NCBI RefSeq assembly: GCF_002995845.1
Contig: NZ_PVXP01000036.1
Span: 1 to 32,572, forward strand
Length of the DNA: 32,572 bases
Origin: Clostridium luticellarii
Lineage (GTDB): Bacteria; Bacillota; Clostridia; Clostridiales; Clostridiaceae
Direction: 5' to 3'
Of the stretch, positions 17,009-24,907 are shown piece after piece. Made by a program: the position numbers and the translations under genes. Within the stretch, counting starts at the first letter, position 1; every line of letters begins with the position of its first letter. The notes under the pieces were generated by a model that had not been told where the DNA came from, did no database searches, and saw only the letters and a list, made by a program, of their open reading frames with translations.

Positions 17009-17848
17009 ATGAATTTTAAAGCTATATGTGAAGATCCACAGGAGTTAGATGAAAATTATCCTGCAATGGTACAGGGAGTTTACTATGACAGCAAGGGATC
17101 CAAAATTATGGGAATAATGCATGTTGCTCAGGGTTTGGGGCCTCATGCAACAATAATTTTATTGCATGGATTTCCAGGGTATGAACAAAATTTTGATCTT
17201 GCCCATGTGCTGCTTAGAAGCGGCTATAATGTGCTGATATTCCACTATAGGGGCAGCTGGGGAAGTCAGGGGGATTATTCCATAAACCATGCGCTGGAAG
17301 ATGTGGAATCTTCAATTGACTTTTTGAAATCCAGTTTTGCCAGGGAACGTTATAGGGTTGACAGTAAAAAAATAATTTTGATTGGGCACAGTCTGGGAGG
17401 GTTTAGTGCTTTCATGACTGCAGCAAATCATCCGGAAATCAAGTTGGTGGGATGCATTGCGGGGTTTAATTTTGGACTTTATGGAAAAAAACTCTGCAAT
17501 GATAAATTTTTAATTGAAAAAGCCATGAAAGAATGGGGCGAAGCAGTTGTGTTTCTCAATGGACTGACCGTCAGAAATTTTATAGAAAATATCATAGAAA
17601 ACAGGGACAAGTGGAATCTGCTTAATATATCGGAAGGATTGAAAAATCATTTTCTATTGATGGTTGGAGGCAAAAAGGATGCAATAGCACCTTTAGAAGA
17701 TCACTATAGGCCGCTGGCAAAAGTGTTGGAGGAGAAAGATATTGATGTTAGAGAGGTAATATTGGATGGGGATCATTCTTTTTCCGCAAAAAGAATAGTT
17801 CTTGCCAAGGAAGTGCTCAGCTGGCTTCATGAACAAAAAATTAATTAA
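17009..17848 (+). CDS. Alpha/beta hydrolase (BAAT/S9-like serine hydrolase)
   Basis: This 279-residue cytosolic protein has the complete core of an alpha/beta hydrolase: ILLHGFPGYEQN (oxyanion loop, about residue 52), FHYRGSWGSQGDYS, the nucleophile elbow GHSLGG (Ser near 128), the acid in GGKKDAIAP, and the His in LDGDHSFS. The closest style is the acyl-peptide hydrolase/dienelactone hydrolase-like group often annotated as peptidase S9 or fermentation-respiration switch relatives. Substrate is unknown. GGGAGGTAAAG is well placed before ATG 17009. It begins 57 bases after carB with no terminator between, so it may be read from the same transcript, but a link to arginine metabolism is not evident. 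Confidence 0.85.
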   Translation: MNFKAICEDPQELDENYPAMVQGVYYDSKGSKIMGIMHVAQGLGPHATIILLHGFPGYEQNFDLAHVLLRSGYNVLIFHYRGSWGSQGDYSINHALEDVESSIDFLKSSFARERYRVDSKKIILIGHSLGGFSAFMTAANHPEIKLVGCIAGFNFGLYGKKLCNDKFLIEKAMKEWGEAVVFLNGLTVRNFIENIIENRDKWNLLNISEGLKNHFLLMVGGKKDAIAPLEDHYRPLAKVLEEKDIDVREVILDGDHSFSAKRIVLAKEVLSWLHEQKIN

Positions 17849-17932
17849 ATTCAGATGTATAAACTGAATATATGTACATAAAATAAATCCGAAAATTGGG
17901 TGAGTTAGGATTGAATTGGAGTGATTTATTTT

Positions 17933-18850
17933 ATGAAAAAAAATGTGATTAAAGCAGTGACTCTGGCTGTATTTTTTTGTATGTGCCTTCAGGTACCTGT
18001 AAAATCCGTTTCCAGTGAGTATAATTATGGCATTGAGGAAAAACAGGATATCCTGTGTCTTATGATGGCCTATCCGGAATATATCACGGATGTGGAAAAG
18101 GACAACAGCGGCAGTGTGTATATAGTCATGAAGTCCGGTAAAAAAATTTTGTATGATGATAAAAAAGACAAAAATTTTCAGCAAAAATTTCAGAATCCGG
18201 ATTTACAGGATATGATGGAGCAGCCTTATCCATTGGGAGCTGTGGATGGGGCGGCGGAAAAAGATTGTGATCCTGGAAGGATTAGGGTTTACTCTCTTTT
18301 AAAAGAGGTTTACGGCGGCAATAGAAGTTCTGTGGAATCAAATTTGAAGATGGCAGATTTGGGATACAGGAGATTTCAGTTCAATGGAAACAATAGAGCT
18401 TCAATATCTCTTGAAAATGCAATGAAGGAGCTTGTGCCTATTTCACGAAATAGAGGGGATATTTCAAAATGCCTGTTTCCAAGCAGTGGAACTTTCAATT
18501 ACAGGTGTATTTCAGGAACAGGTATGCTGAGCCCGCATTCCTTTGGAATAGCTATTGATCTTGCCAGAGATAGGAGGGATTACTGGAAGTGGGTGCCCAG
18601 GGAAGAGGGAAGCCTGAGAATAAGAGAATATCCCAGAGAAATTGTAGAAATATTTGAAAAGAATAATTTTGTATGGGGAGGAAAATGGAGCCATTTTGAT
18701 ACGCTGCATTTTGAATACAGGCCGGAAATAATTCTAAAGGCCAGATATTTTGGAAATAAAAAATCAAAGGGCAGTTGTTGGTATGAGGGTGTTCCTCTCC
18801 AAAATGAACTGATAAAAAACTGTATTGAAAAAATAGATAAAAAATTATAG
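17933..18850 (+). CDS. Exported M15-family (VanY-like) D-Ala-D-Ala carboxypeptidase-type peptidase
   Basis: The protein (305 residues from ATG 17933; a GTG at 17921 would overlap the GGAG ribosome binding site) starts with a signal sequence, KKNVIKAVTLAVFFCMCL. The C-terminal half is a Peptidase_M15_4 type zinc domain: SPHSFGIAIDL supplies His202 and Asp209, and WGGKWSHFDTLHFEYRPE supplies Asp256 and His259. These are the family's S-x-H-x-x-G-x-A-x-D and D-x-x-H-F-E signatures, so it should be active on peptidoglycan stem peptides or cross-links. The first half (about 30-110) is an unassigned region. It is followed 112 bases later by another exported envelope enzyme in the same direction. Exact bond cut (D,D or L,D) cannot be told. 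Confidence 0.85.
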   Translation: MKKNVIKAVTLAVFFCMCLQVPVKSVSSEYNYGIEEKQDILCLMMAYPEYITDVEKDNSGSVYIVMKSGKKILYDDKKDKNFQQKFQNPDLQDMMEQPYPLGAVDGAAEKDCDPGRIRVYSLLKEVYGGNRSSVESNLKMADLGYRRFQFNGNNRASISLENAMKELVPISRNRGDISKCLFPSSGTFNYRCISGTGMLSPHSFGIAIDLARDRRDYWKWVPREEGSLRIREYPREIVEIFEKNNFVWGGKWSHFDTLHFEYRPEIILKARYFGNKKSKGSCWYEGVPLQNELIKNCIEKIDKKL

Positions 18851-18962
18851 TGGAGATTTTGTAATAAATATGAAGCTTTTATTAAAATTTACAGAGTGAT
18901 TATGATTTCGATTGGGTATAATAAGTTTACAAATTATATAGATTGTATGAGGAGTATGGCTT

Positions 18963-20060
18963 ATGAAACATTTCCCAATAAAGAAAGTTTTAAAAATTTT
19001 AATGGTAATTTCAGTTATATTTTTTATCTGTCCCTTTGATAACATACAAGGGGAAGAAATTGATGAAAAAAATGAGATCATAAATTCTGTAAAAAAAATA
19101 TTTGAAGATAGAAATGAAGCTATATTAAATGGAAACTTGAAACTCATAGAGTCCAATTATGATAAAAACACCAGATATGGTACCTGGGCCTATGAACACG
19201 AAGAAAAAAAAATGAAATACCTGAAAAACTGGGAAGAAAAGCAGGGAGTGAAATTTATTGAAATCACACCTGATATAGTAGTCAAGAGAGTTAGGAAAAG
19301 TGAGGACAAATTTTCTGTGAATTTAATATGTTCTACGGAATATAAATATATATACACAGATGCGCCAAAATCCATAAACAGCTGCAGAATAGGAACTTCA
19401 CATGTACTGAATATGAAGAAAAAAGATGAAAGGTGGATTATTACCAAGGAGTGGTATAAGGATCCCTTCGCAGATTCTTTAAATCTGGATAATTTAAAGG
19501 CTGATTCTGTAAAACAGTATATATTGTCTCAAGGCAAAAGGGATTTTTCCAGTATGCCGGACGGGAGAAAGTCCTCCGTGGAATATGCAGACAGATACTG
19601 TGGAATAGCTTCGGGAAAAAAATATGGATATACCTATAACAAGAAATATAGGAATTATAATTCCCGGGGTGGTGACTGTGCCAATTTTGCATCTCAGGTG
19701 ATGCATGAAGGTGGAAAATTCAGAAAAAATTCCAGCTGGAGCTATGATAGATCTGGAGCTACCAGTTCCTGGCTGAATGCAGATGGATTCAAAAATTATA
19801 TGATATACAGCGGAAGGGCATCCGTTATAGCTCATGGGAGTTATGAAAAAGTATATAAAGCTGCCTACAAACTTCTTCCAGGGGATTTTATAGCATATGA
19901 AAAAAAAGGAGATATAACTCATATTTCTGTGGTGACAGGTGCGGATTCCAGAGGATATTCACTGGTGAGCTGTCATAATACAGATAGAAACAAGGTGCCC
20001 TGGGATCTGGGATGGAGCGATAAAAATATAAAATTTTGGCTTGTTCATGTAAATTACTAA
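18963..20060 (+). CDS. Exported protein with a C-terminal putative amidase domain (Amidase_6)
   Basis: The 365-residue protein has a signal peptide (KVLKILMVISVIFFICPF) and two domains. Residues about 35-170 form an alpha-plus-beta region, with DRNEAILNGNLKLIESNYD resembling NTF2-like or lumazine-type stalks seen before such amidases. Residues about 205-365 match the Amidase_6 pattern: VEYADRYCGI, the nucleophile segment RGGDCANFASQVMHEGG with Cys239, SSWLN, the LLPGDFIAYE strand, and THISVVTG with His320. This is the papain/NlpC-like Cys-His arrangement, so hydrolysis of an envelope amide is likely; substrate is unknown. GAGGAGTATGGCTT precedes ATG 18963. No homology to phage or spore-specific proteins is clear. 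Confidence 0.85.
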   Translation: MKHFPIKKVLKILMVISVIFFICPFDNIQGEEIDEKNEIINSVKKIFEDRNEAILNGNLKLIESNYDKNTRYGTWAYEHEEKKMKYLKNWEEKQGVKFIEITPDIVVKRVRKSEDKFSVNLICSTEYKYIYTDAPKSINSCRIGTSHVLNMKKKDERWIITKEWYKDPFADSLNLDNLKADSVKQYILSQGKRDFSSMPDGRKSSVEYADRYCGIASGKKYGYTYNKKYRNYNSRGGDCANFASQVMHEGGKFRKNSSWSYDRSGATSSWLNADGFKNYMIYSGRASVIAHGSYEKVYKAAYKLLPGDFIAYEKKGDITHISVVTGADSRGYSLVSCHNTDRNKVPWDLGWSDKNIKFWLVHVNY

Positions 20061-20080
20061 GCCTGAACCTCAGATTCATC

Positions 20081-20746
20081 TTATACTGTTGAAGTATCTT
20101 TAGAAAATTTAGTTACCACATTTTCTATATCCTTTTGGCAATTTTCCAGGGCTTTATCAGTACCAATGGAAGATGTATCCGTACCTTCTATCAATATACT
20201 TTCAAATTTATTTATACCTAGGAATTTAAACACATCCCTGAAATAATTAATGGCGTGGTTGAATTTGGAACTGAATATTTTAGGATAGATTTCTCCACAG
20301 GATTGAATATAAACCATGTTGCGGATTTTATCATCCAGGAGTCCCACTGCATCTTCCCCGGATATTTTGATTATTTTGTCATTTACCATAATGCAGTCCA
20401 AATATGACTTTAGTCTTGAAGGGCAGCTCAAGCTCCACATGGGAGCTGCTATTACATAGGTATCTGCACTCAAAAATTGATCACAGAGTGCATTTATTCT
20501 ATCTACTTTTTTTTTATCCTCTTCTGACAAACTATTGTAGATATCCCCGGAAACCAGCTGTCCCCTGCCGATGAATATTCTGTGATTTATTTCAGGAATA
20601 TTTTCATTGTATAAGTCCAGTTCTTCTACAGCATAATTGTTTTGGTTTTTAGATATAAAATTGTTTATGAAGCGCCTTCCTGCGGTTTTGCTCGCAGATG
20701 CATCTTCAGGTTTTGTATTTGCAGTAATGTACAATAACTTTTTCAA
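20081..20746 (-). CDS. FMN-dependent NAD(P)H oxidoreductase, flavodoxin-fold (azoreductase AzoR-like)
   Basis: The 221-residue protein starts MKKLLYITANTKPEDASASK, the beta-1/phosphate-loop start of flavodoxin-like quinone or azo reductases. Further hallmarks are ADTYVIAAPMWSLSCPSRLK (the P-M-W/Y-x-x-x-x-P FMN-contact motif) followed by YLDCIMVNDKIIK, and VYIQSCGEIY in place of the usual G-G loop. C-terminal helices complete the fold. It probably reduces quinones or nitro/azo compounds with FMN, in the cytosol; the physiological substrate is unknown. The reading is convergent with the Amidase_6 gene: only 20 bases separate their ends and no good terminator is seen there. A GGGAGGCATAG ribosome binding site precedes ATG 20746. 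Confidence 0.88.
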   Translation of the reverse strand: MKKLLYITANTKPEDASASKTAGRRFINNFISKNQNNYAVEELDLYNENIPEINHRIFIGRGQLVSGDIYNSLSEEDKKKVDRINALCDQFLSADTYVIAAPMWSLSCPSRLKSYLDCIMVNDKIIKISGEDAVGLLDDKIRNMVYIQSCGEIYPKIFSSKFNHAINYFRDVFKFLGINKFESILIEGTDTSSIGTDKALENCQKDIENVVTKFSKDTSTV

Positions 20747-20856
20747 TTCTATGCCTCCCGATAAAAAATATTTAATGCTGTTCTGTAAATTATTCTTAGC
20801 ATATAATTTTAATTTATACTATTTATTCCATCAAAATTTTTATAGATAACATATAT

Positions 20857-20879
20857 GGGTGCTGCATTGTGCAGCATCC
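20857..20879. terminator. Hairpin, possible terminator of a lost gene
   Basis: GGGTGCTGCA, a three-base loop TTG, and TGCAGCATCC form a 10-bp stem with one G-T wobble. On the plus strand it is followed by ATTTTGTC, on the minus strand by AT-rich sequence without a clear T-run, so direction is uncertain. It lies right after the stop of the minus-strand remnant ending at 20886, which favours it being that gene's terminator. Confidence 0.4.
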
Positions 20880-20885
20880 ATTTTG

Positions 20886-20975
20886 TCATTTGCCAAATGA
20901 TTTTTCGTATTCAGGCAGAATTTGCTTATTTGGATAAATAAGCTCTGGATGCATAAATTGATAAAAGAAGGATAT
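20886..20975 (-). pseudogene. Possible C-terminal remnant of an unidentified gene
   Basis: The minus strand reads FFYQFMHPELIYPNKQILPEYEKSFGK and then TGA at 20888-20886, with a hairpin right after the stop. The composition (Pro, Tyr, charged, no low-complexity) and the following terminator-like hairpin suggest a real protein end. Upstream the frame runs into the start of the metallo-beta-lactamase-like gene and loses sense, so only the tail survives. I do not recognise the family. Confidence 0.3.
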
Positions 20976-21018
20976 GCTACAAAAAGGATATTGTTTTACT
21001 AACGGAATTAGGAGGAAA

Positions 21019-21474
21019 ATGGCATTGTTTAAATTGAGTAAAACCCAGAAATTAACAGGAAACATATATGTAGTGAGAACATTAATTTCTAATTTCTTTA
21101 TATATTCTGATTGTGAAAACACCATATGTTTTAATACAGGATTTATGCCGTCTATTATAAGAAAAGAATTAAAAAAAATAGATATTTATCCTCAATCAGT
21201 TTCCGGTGTATTTTTGACCTATCCTAATTTTTACCATATTGGAGGTATAAAGCTGTTTAAAAATGCGGATATATACTTTTCGTCAGATATATTAACGGAT
21301 AAATTTGAAAACAGATATTTCCATATTGGCAATACCATGAATGCGAGTTGTAAAAAACTCAAGGACGGGGATATAGTGAATATTGGCAAGGTAAAAATAA
21401 AATCTGTTGTATTCCCTGGACACAAAAAAGGGGTTATTTCTTACATAGTCAACGATAGTATTCTATTTGTATAA
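21019..21474 (+). CDS. Small metallo-beta-lactamase-fold protein with a degenerate metal site, C-terminally short
   Basis: The start is ATG 21019, with AGGAGG at 21010-21015; product 151 residues. The order of strands fits an MBL fold: NIYVVRTLISNFFIYSD, CFNTGFMPSIIRKEL, VFLTYPNFYHIGGIKLF, DGDIVNIGKVKIKSVVFPGH and KKGVISYIVNDSILFV. The metal motif T-H-x-H-x-D-H-x-G-G is replaced by TYPNFYHIGG (67-76): the first two His are Tyr68 and Asn70, the Asp is Tyr72, and only His73 remains. His135 in PGH persists. The protein ends right after the strand that normally leads into the G-D metal ligand. It is thus a shortened, probably non-hydrolytic relative, either a decayed gene or one with a non-catalytic role. 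The frame and ribosome binding site are intact. Confidence 0.75.
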   Translation: MALFKLSKTQKLTGNIYVVRTLISNFFIYSDCENTICFNTGFMPSIIRKELKKIDIYPQSVSGVFLTYPNFYHIGGIKLFKNADIYFSSDILTDKFENRYFHIGNTMNASCKKLKDGDIVNIGKVKIKSVVFPGHKKGVISYIVNDSILFV

Positions 21475-21553
21475 AATACATTCAAAAATATTATTTATTT
21501 AATTGAAAATGAAATAAATAATTTATGGACAAACAGTGTGTACGATATATAGA

Positions 21554-21597
21554 TTGACATTACTAAAGAACTAGTGTATTATAATAATAGGACACTA
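21554..21597 (+). promoter_or_regulatory. Promoter and candidate operator of the GntR-ABC operon
   Basis: TTGACA (21554-21559), a 17-base spacer and TATTAT (21577-21582) form a strong sigma-A promoter. An inverted repeat, TAGTGT (21572-21577) and ACACTA (21592-21597), separated by 14 bases, straddles the -10. YtrA-type GntR repressors bind palindromes of this kind at their own promoters, so this is a reasonable autoregulatory operator; the assignment is inferred from position and symmetry. Confidence 0.65.
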
Positions 21598-21627
21598 AGA
21601 TTAATAATTCCATGTGGAGGTGAAAAA

Positions 21628-21984
21628 ATGGAAGCTGAATTTGATCCCAATATACCCATATATATTCAAATAATGAATACTATAAAGATGAAAATAATAA
21701 GTGAAGAGTTAAAACCAGAAGACAAACTATCTTCTGTAAGGGAGATGTCTGTAAAACTTAAGGTCAATCCCAATACTATTCAGAGAGCCTATCAGGAGCT
21801 TGAAAGGCAAGGCATTACTTACAAGAAAAGGGGCATGGGTACCTTTGTAAGCGGGGATATATCCATGATAGAAAGGCTGAAGGAAGAAATGGCGGATGAC
21901 ATACTCCGTGTTTTTATAAAAAGTATGAAGGATCTGGGATTTTCACCAGAAGAAATAGTTGAAGCTGTAAAAGAAAATATATAG
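21628..21984 (+). CDS. GntR-family transcriptional regulator, YtrA subfamily
   Basis: The 118-residue protein starts at ATG 21628, seven bases after TGGAGG. Residues about 8-75 are the GntR winged helix: PIYIQIMNTIKMKIISEEL, DKLSSVREMSVKLKVNPNTI, QRAYQELERQGITYKKRGMG and TFVSG. The tail of only about 45 residues, with no FCD or UTRA effector domain, defines the YtrA subfamily. Such proteins usually repress an ABC transporter gene set in which they are encoded, and respond to cell-envelope-active agents. Here the ATPase follows after 14 bases and the permease overlaps it, in agreement with that model. Confidence 0.92.
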   Translation: MEAEFDPNIPIYIQIMNTIKMKIISEELKPEDKLSSVREMSVKLKVNPNTIQRAYQELERQGITYKKRGMGTFVSGDISMIERLKEEMADDILRVFIKSMKDLGFSPEEIVEAVKENI

Positions 21985-21998
21985 GAGGATATTTGAAA

Positions 21999-22694
21999 AT
22001 GGAAACAATACTGAAATGTACTGATTTAAAAAAATCCTATTTTAGAAAAGTTGCTTTAAATGGACTTGATTTAGAAATTAAGAGAGGAAAGATAATGGGA
22101 CTTTTAGGTCCAAATGGAAGTGGAAAAACCACTTTTTTGAAGATAACAGCTGGGATATTAAGTCCAAGTTCTGGAGAAATACTTATAAATGGAAACAAGC
22201 CAGGGACAAAAACGAAAGCTCAAGTTTCATATCTGCCTGACAGGGATTATCTGTACAAGTGGATGAGAATAAGTGATGCTGTAGACTTTTTTAAAGATAT
22301 GTATGATGATTTTGACGGAGAAAAGGCAGAAGAACTGCTGAAGTTCATGGATCTAAATGAGGACAGCAGAGTGAGGGAACTGTCCAAGGGTATGAGTGAA
22401 AAGCTGTATCTTACATTGGTGCTTTCAAGGAAATCACAGCTTTATGTGCTGGACGAACCTCTAGGGGGAGTGGATCCTACTACCAGAGAAAAAATATTAG
22501 ATGCAATACTCAAAAATTATACAGAGAGCAGTTCCATACTGATAACTACACATTTGGTGAGTGATATTGAAAGATTATTTGACGATGTGGCTTTTATATC
22601 CGAAGGCAGGATAATATTATCTGGAAATGCGGAAGAGCTCAGATCGGAAAAGAAAATGTCCATAGATGAAATATACAGGGAGGTGTTCAAGTAA
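21999..22694 (+). CDS. ABC transporter ATP-binding protein (YtrB-like)
   Basis: This is the nucleotide-binding subunit (231 residues) of an exporter-type ABC system. ATG 21999 lies ten bases from AGGAGG; a TTG two codons earlier is only four bases away. Walker A is GPNGSGKTT (37-45), the signature segment is ELSKGMSEK (127-135), Walker B is LYVLDEP with Asp152 and Glu153, and the switch His is in LITTHLVSD. The Q-loop is SYLPDRDYLYKWM without a clear Gln, as often seen in this subfamily. Partner is the permease next door, overlapping by one base. The cargo cannot be predicted; such systems often give resistance to membrane-active peptides. Confidence 0.92.
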   Translation: METILKCTDLKKSYFRKVALNGLDLEIKRGKIMGLLGPNGSGKTTFLKITAGILSPSSGEILINGNKPGTKTKAQVSYLPDRDYLYKWMRISDAVDFFKDMYDDFDGEKAEELLKFMDLNEDSRVRELSKGMSEKLYLTLVLSRKSQLYVLDEPLGGVDPTTREKILDAILKNYTESSSILITTHLVSDIERLFDDVAFISEGRIILSGNAEELRSEKKMSIDEIYREVFK

Positions 22695-23509
22695 TGTTTA
22701 AATTTATAAAATATGATCTTCAGGGATGCTTCAAGGATTTTATAATAATGATCTGTACTATAATAATTTTAAATATACTGCTGTTTACAAGAATAAATGT
22801 ATGGGAACCACAGCTTATAGTTTTCTTGAATCTTGCCATAAGCTTTGCAGCAGGCATAGTGATTATAATATGGAATATAAGGCTGTTCAGCAGGGATATA
22901 TATGAGGATACCGCATATCTTGTCTTTACTACACCTAAAAGCGGCGGGAATATATTGATGAACAAGATCATTACAGCTATCCTGCAGAACCTTATAATAT
23001 CCTTCTTTTTAGTGGCATTTACAGCTATTTTGATTCAAATGCTGAAGCTTACCCAGGGATTTGTACTTGATACAGGAATATCTTTCAGCCAGATTTTCAG
23101 TGCTGTAACTCCACAATTTATAGTATATTCCATATTGGTGCTGTTTATAGTATATATTTCATTTTTGCTTACTGTATATTTATCTCTGGCATTGGGCAGA
23201 GTTGCCATTAAAAATAGAAAGTTAGGCAAAATAGGCACCTTTGGTATATTTGTAGTACTGTGCATCATACAGGCCAAAATAGAAGACCTTCTTTCCAGTG
23301 CTTTTCCCCAGGGCTTTATGCTGAGAATATTTAACTTTGACAATGCAGGACCGGCGATAAAAAGTACAGTGAATACTTTTACTAATTCAAATAGTATTTT
23401 TTTGTCGGGAGTCAGTCTGAATATAGCTGAGCTCACTGTATCCCTGATTTTTATTGCAGCCATGTTCTACGCTACGGCCTATCTTATAGAAAATAAATTG
23501 GATTTGTAA
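22694..23509 (+). CDS. ABC transporter permease, six transmembrane segments
   Basis: The ATG shares its A with the stop codon of the ATPase gene (TAATG), so translation is coupled. The 271-residue protein has six hydrophobic segments, at about 15-32, 40-61, 95-122, 145-170, 182-200 and 246-265, with the ABC2-type pattern FSRDIYEDTAYLVFTTPKSG in the first cytoplasmic loop (the E-x-x-x-x-x-T-P-x-S element). It forms the membrane channel with two copies of the upstream ATPase. Together with the YtrA-type regulator this is a self-contained regulated exporter operon. No terminator is obvious directly after the stop. Confidence 0.88.
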   Translation: MFKFIKYDLQGCFKDFIIMICTIIILNILLFTRINVWEPQLIVFLNLAISFAAGIVIIIWNIRLFSRDIYEDTAYLVFTTPKSGGNILMNKIITAILQNLIISFFLVAFTAILIQMLKLTQGFVLDTGISFSQIFSAVTPQFIVYSILVLFIVYISFLLTVYLSLALGRVAIKNRKLGKIGTFGIFVVLCIIQAKIEDLLSSAFPQGFMLRIFNFDNAGPAIKSTVNTFTNSNSIFLSGVSLNIAELTVSLIFIAAMFYATAYLIENKLDL

Positions 23510-23743
23510 TTTCAATTTATCCGAATGCTACCACTGCTGATACTTCCACGCACTCTGTGAAAGCGACTGTCACCAAATCAAAGATTCAGGACATCTGCTT
23601 TTCTCAAAGTTGGAGATAAGCACTGCTATGTACCGCATAAGTTCTTCTGCTGTAAAATGCATTTTATTAAAAATAATTTAAAATATTGAAGGATTTACCT
23701 GGAAAGGAGAGAATATAGAATATAGAGAGGGGTTGGTCATATC
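23510..23743. other. Intergenic segment with an atypical GC-richer block (about 23,525-23,660)
   Basis: The first 130 bases differ in composition from the surrounding DNA, with phrases such as CCACGCACTCTGTGAAAGCG and CAGGACATCTGC. One plus-strand frame stays open for about 30 codons (NATTADTSTHSVKATVTKSK) and one minus-strand frame reads EELMRYIAVLISNFEK. Neither has a start with a ribosome binding site, and I cannot assign either. It looks like a fragment from elsewhere or a diverged repeat. Confidence 0.35.
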
Positions 23744-24010
23744 ATGGGGAAAATACATGTTTCGAAATCACAGTTAATAAAAGATAAAACCGATAAAATT
23801 GAAAAGATATTTGGAGGTTTGAAGGAAAATTCCAGTTTGGAGAAATTTATAGAAATATTTAAGCAGAATTATCCTGAAGACTGGAATAGAATAGTGGAAC
23901 GCTATGATGATCATAAAAAATTGAGAAAAAAGGGGAAAAATTATCCTATGCCTGAGCCTAAAAAATATCTTGAGCATATCTACAGTGATTACCTTAATAA
24001 AAAAAGTTGA
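23744..24010 (+). CDS. Small hypothetical protein, basic, 88 residues
   Basis: I do not recognise this protein. It has an AGAGAGGGG ribosome binding site about 13 bases upstream and a terminator right after the stop, so it looks like a real single-gene unit. The sequence is hydrophilic and rich in Lys, Glu and Tyr: a helix around IEKIFGGLKENSSLEKFIEI, an aromatic stretch NYPEDWNRIVERYDDHKKL, then KGKNYPMPEPKKYLEHIYS. There are no transmembrane segments or Cys. The pattern suggests a small cytosolic alpha-helical protein, perhaps a nucleic acid or protein-binding accessory. The next genes, a two-component system, have their own upstream region. Confidence 0.7.
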   Translation: MGKIHVSKSQLIKDKTDKIEKIFGGLKENSSLEKFIEIFKQNYPEDWNRIVERYDDHKKLRKKGKNYPMPEPKKYLEHIYSDYLNKKS

Positions 24011-24024
24011 GGATTTGCAGTATT

Positions 24025-24061
24025 AAAAGGGGTTATCTTTAAATAAAAGGTAGCCTTTTTT
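24025..24061 (+). terminator. Rho-independent terminator after the 88-aa gene
   Basis: AAAAGGGGTTATC pairs with GGTAGCCTTTTTT through Watson-Crick and several G-T pairs across an 11-base loop; the descending arm ends in a T run. It lies 15 bases past the stop at 24010. Confidence 0.65.
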
Positions 24062-24226
24062 AATACAATGATTTTTCGTCAGTGCTGTACAAATTATTTT
24101 ATTTCTTATATTATATATTATATTAAAACAAAATGAATAGAGTAAATTGTAAAATGGAGGATGTAAATACTAAATGGATTGTGCTTGGTATTTTATAAAA
24201 AATAATATATATAGGGGATTATATAA

Positions 24227-24907
24227 ATGAATAAAACTATTTTAATGGTGGATGATGAACAGAGAATGAGAGTCCTTATAGAGGCATACCTGAAAAAGGA
24301 GGGGCTGAATGTTATTTTGGCGGAAAATGGTTGGGATGCACTTGAAAAATTCAAGGTGAACCAGGTGGATTTAGTAGTACTTGATATAATGATGCCTGTA
24401 ATGGATGGATGGTCAACTTGTAAAGAACTTAGGAAAATTTCAAATGTTCCCATAATAATGCTTACTGCCAGAGCTGAAGACGAAGATCAACTTTTGGGAT
24501 TTCAGTTGGGAACGGACAGCTATGTAACTAAACCTATAAGCCCTAAAATTCTGGTGGCTAAGATAAAGGCACTTTTGAGAAGAACTTATTATGATGAAGA
24601 CAATTCTGCAAAAGAAAACAGCTATGGTGGAATTTTCGTAGATGAAGAGGGACATGAGGTGAAGGTGGATGGAGAAACCGTGTATCTTTCACCAAAAGAA
24701 TTTGAACTGCTGTGCTATTTGATAAAAAACAAGAACATAGTTTTAAGCAGGGAAAAAATTTTGGATTCTATATGGGGATTGGACTACTATGGGGATCTGA
24801 GAACAGTAGATACCCACGTTAAGAGATTAAGAGAAAAATTGGGGGTTAAATCTTATCTGATAGCCACAGTCAGGGGAGTAGGCTATAAATTTGAGGTAAA
24901 AAAATAA
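24227..24907 (+). CDS. Two-component response regulator, OmpR/PhoB family
   Basis: The 226-residue regulator has a receiver domain (1-120) with the acidic pair DD (9-10), phospho-acceptor Asp53 in VVLDIMMPVMDGW, a Thr switch in IIMLTARAEDED, and Lys in YVTKPISP. The OmpR winged helix (about 130-226) contains VDGETVYLSPKEFELLCYL, LSREKILDSIWG, RTVDTHVKRLREKLG and TVRGVGYKFE. All signalling residues are present. The ATG has a modest TAGGGGATT ribosome binding site. It overlaps the kinase gene by one base and both likely act as a pair. The structured leader of the LtaS gene 1.7 kb downstream contains an 11-bp-spaced repeat of the type bound by this family. Confidence 0.95.
   Translation: MNKTILMVDDEQRMRVLIEAYLKKEGLNVILAENGWDALEKFKVNQVDLVVLDIMMPVMDGWSTCKELRKISNVPIIMLTARAEDEDQLLGFQLGTDSYVTKPISPKILVAKIKALLRRTYYDEDNSAKENSYGGIFVDEEGHEVKVDGETVYLSPKEFELLCYLIKNKNIVLSREKILDSIWGLDYYGDLRTVDTHVKRLREKLGVKSYLIATVRGVGYKFEVKK

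Noticed and set aside
17849-17869. ATTCAG / CTGAAT inverted repeat after the alpha/beta hydrolase gene
   Set aside because: Only six base pairs and no T-run; may arise by chance in AT-rich DNA.
20889-20903. Palindrome TCATTTGCCAAATGA
   Set aside because: A one-base loop and its location in a probable coding remnant make a structural role unlikely.
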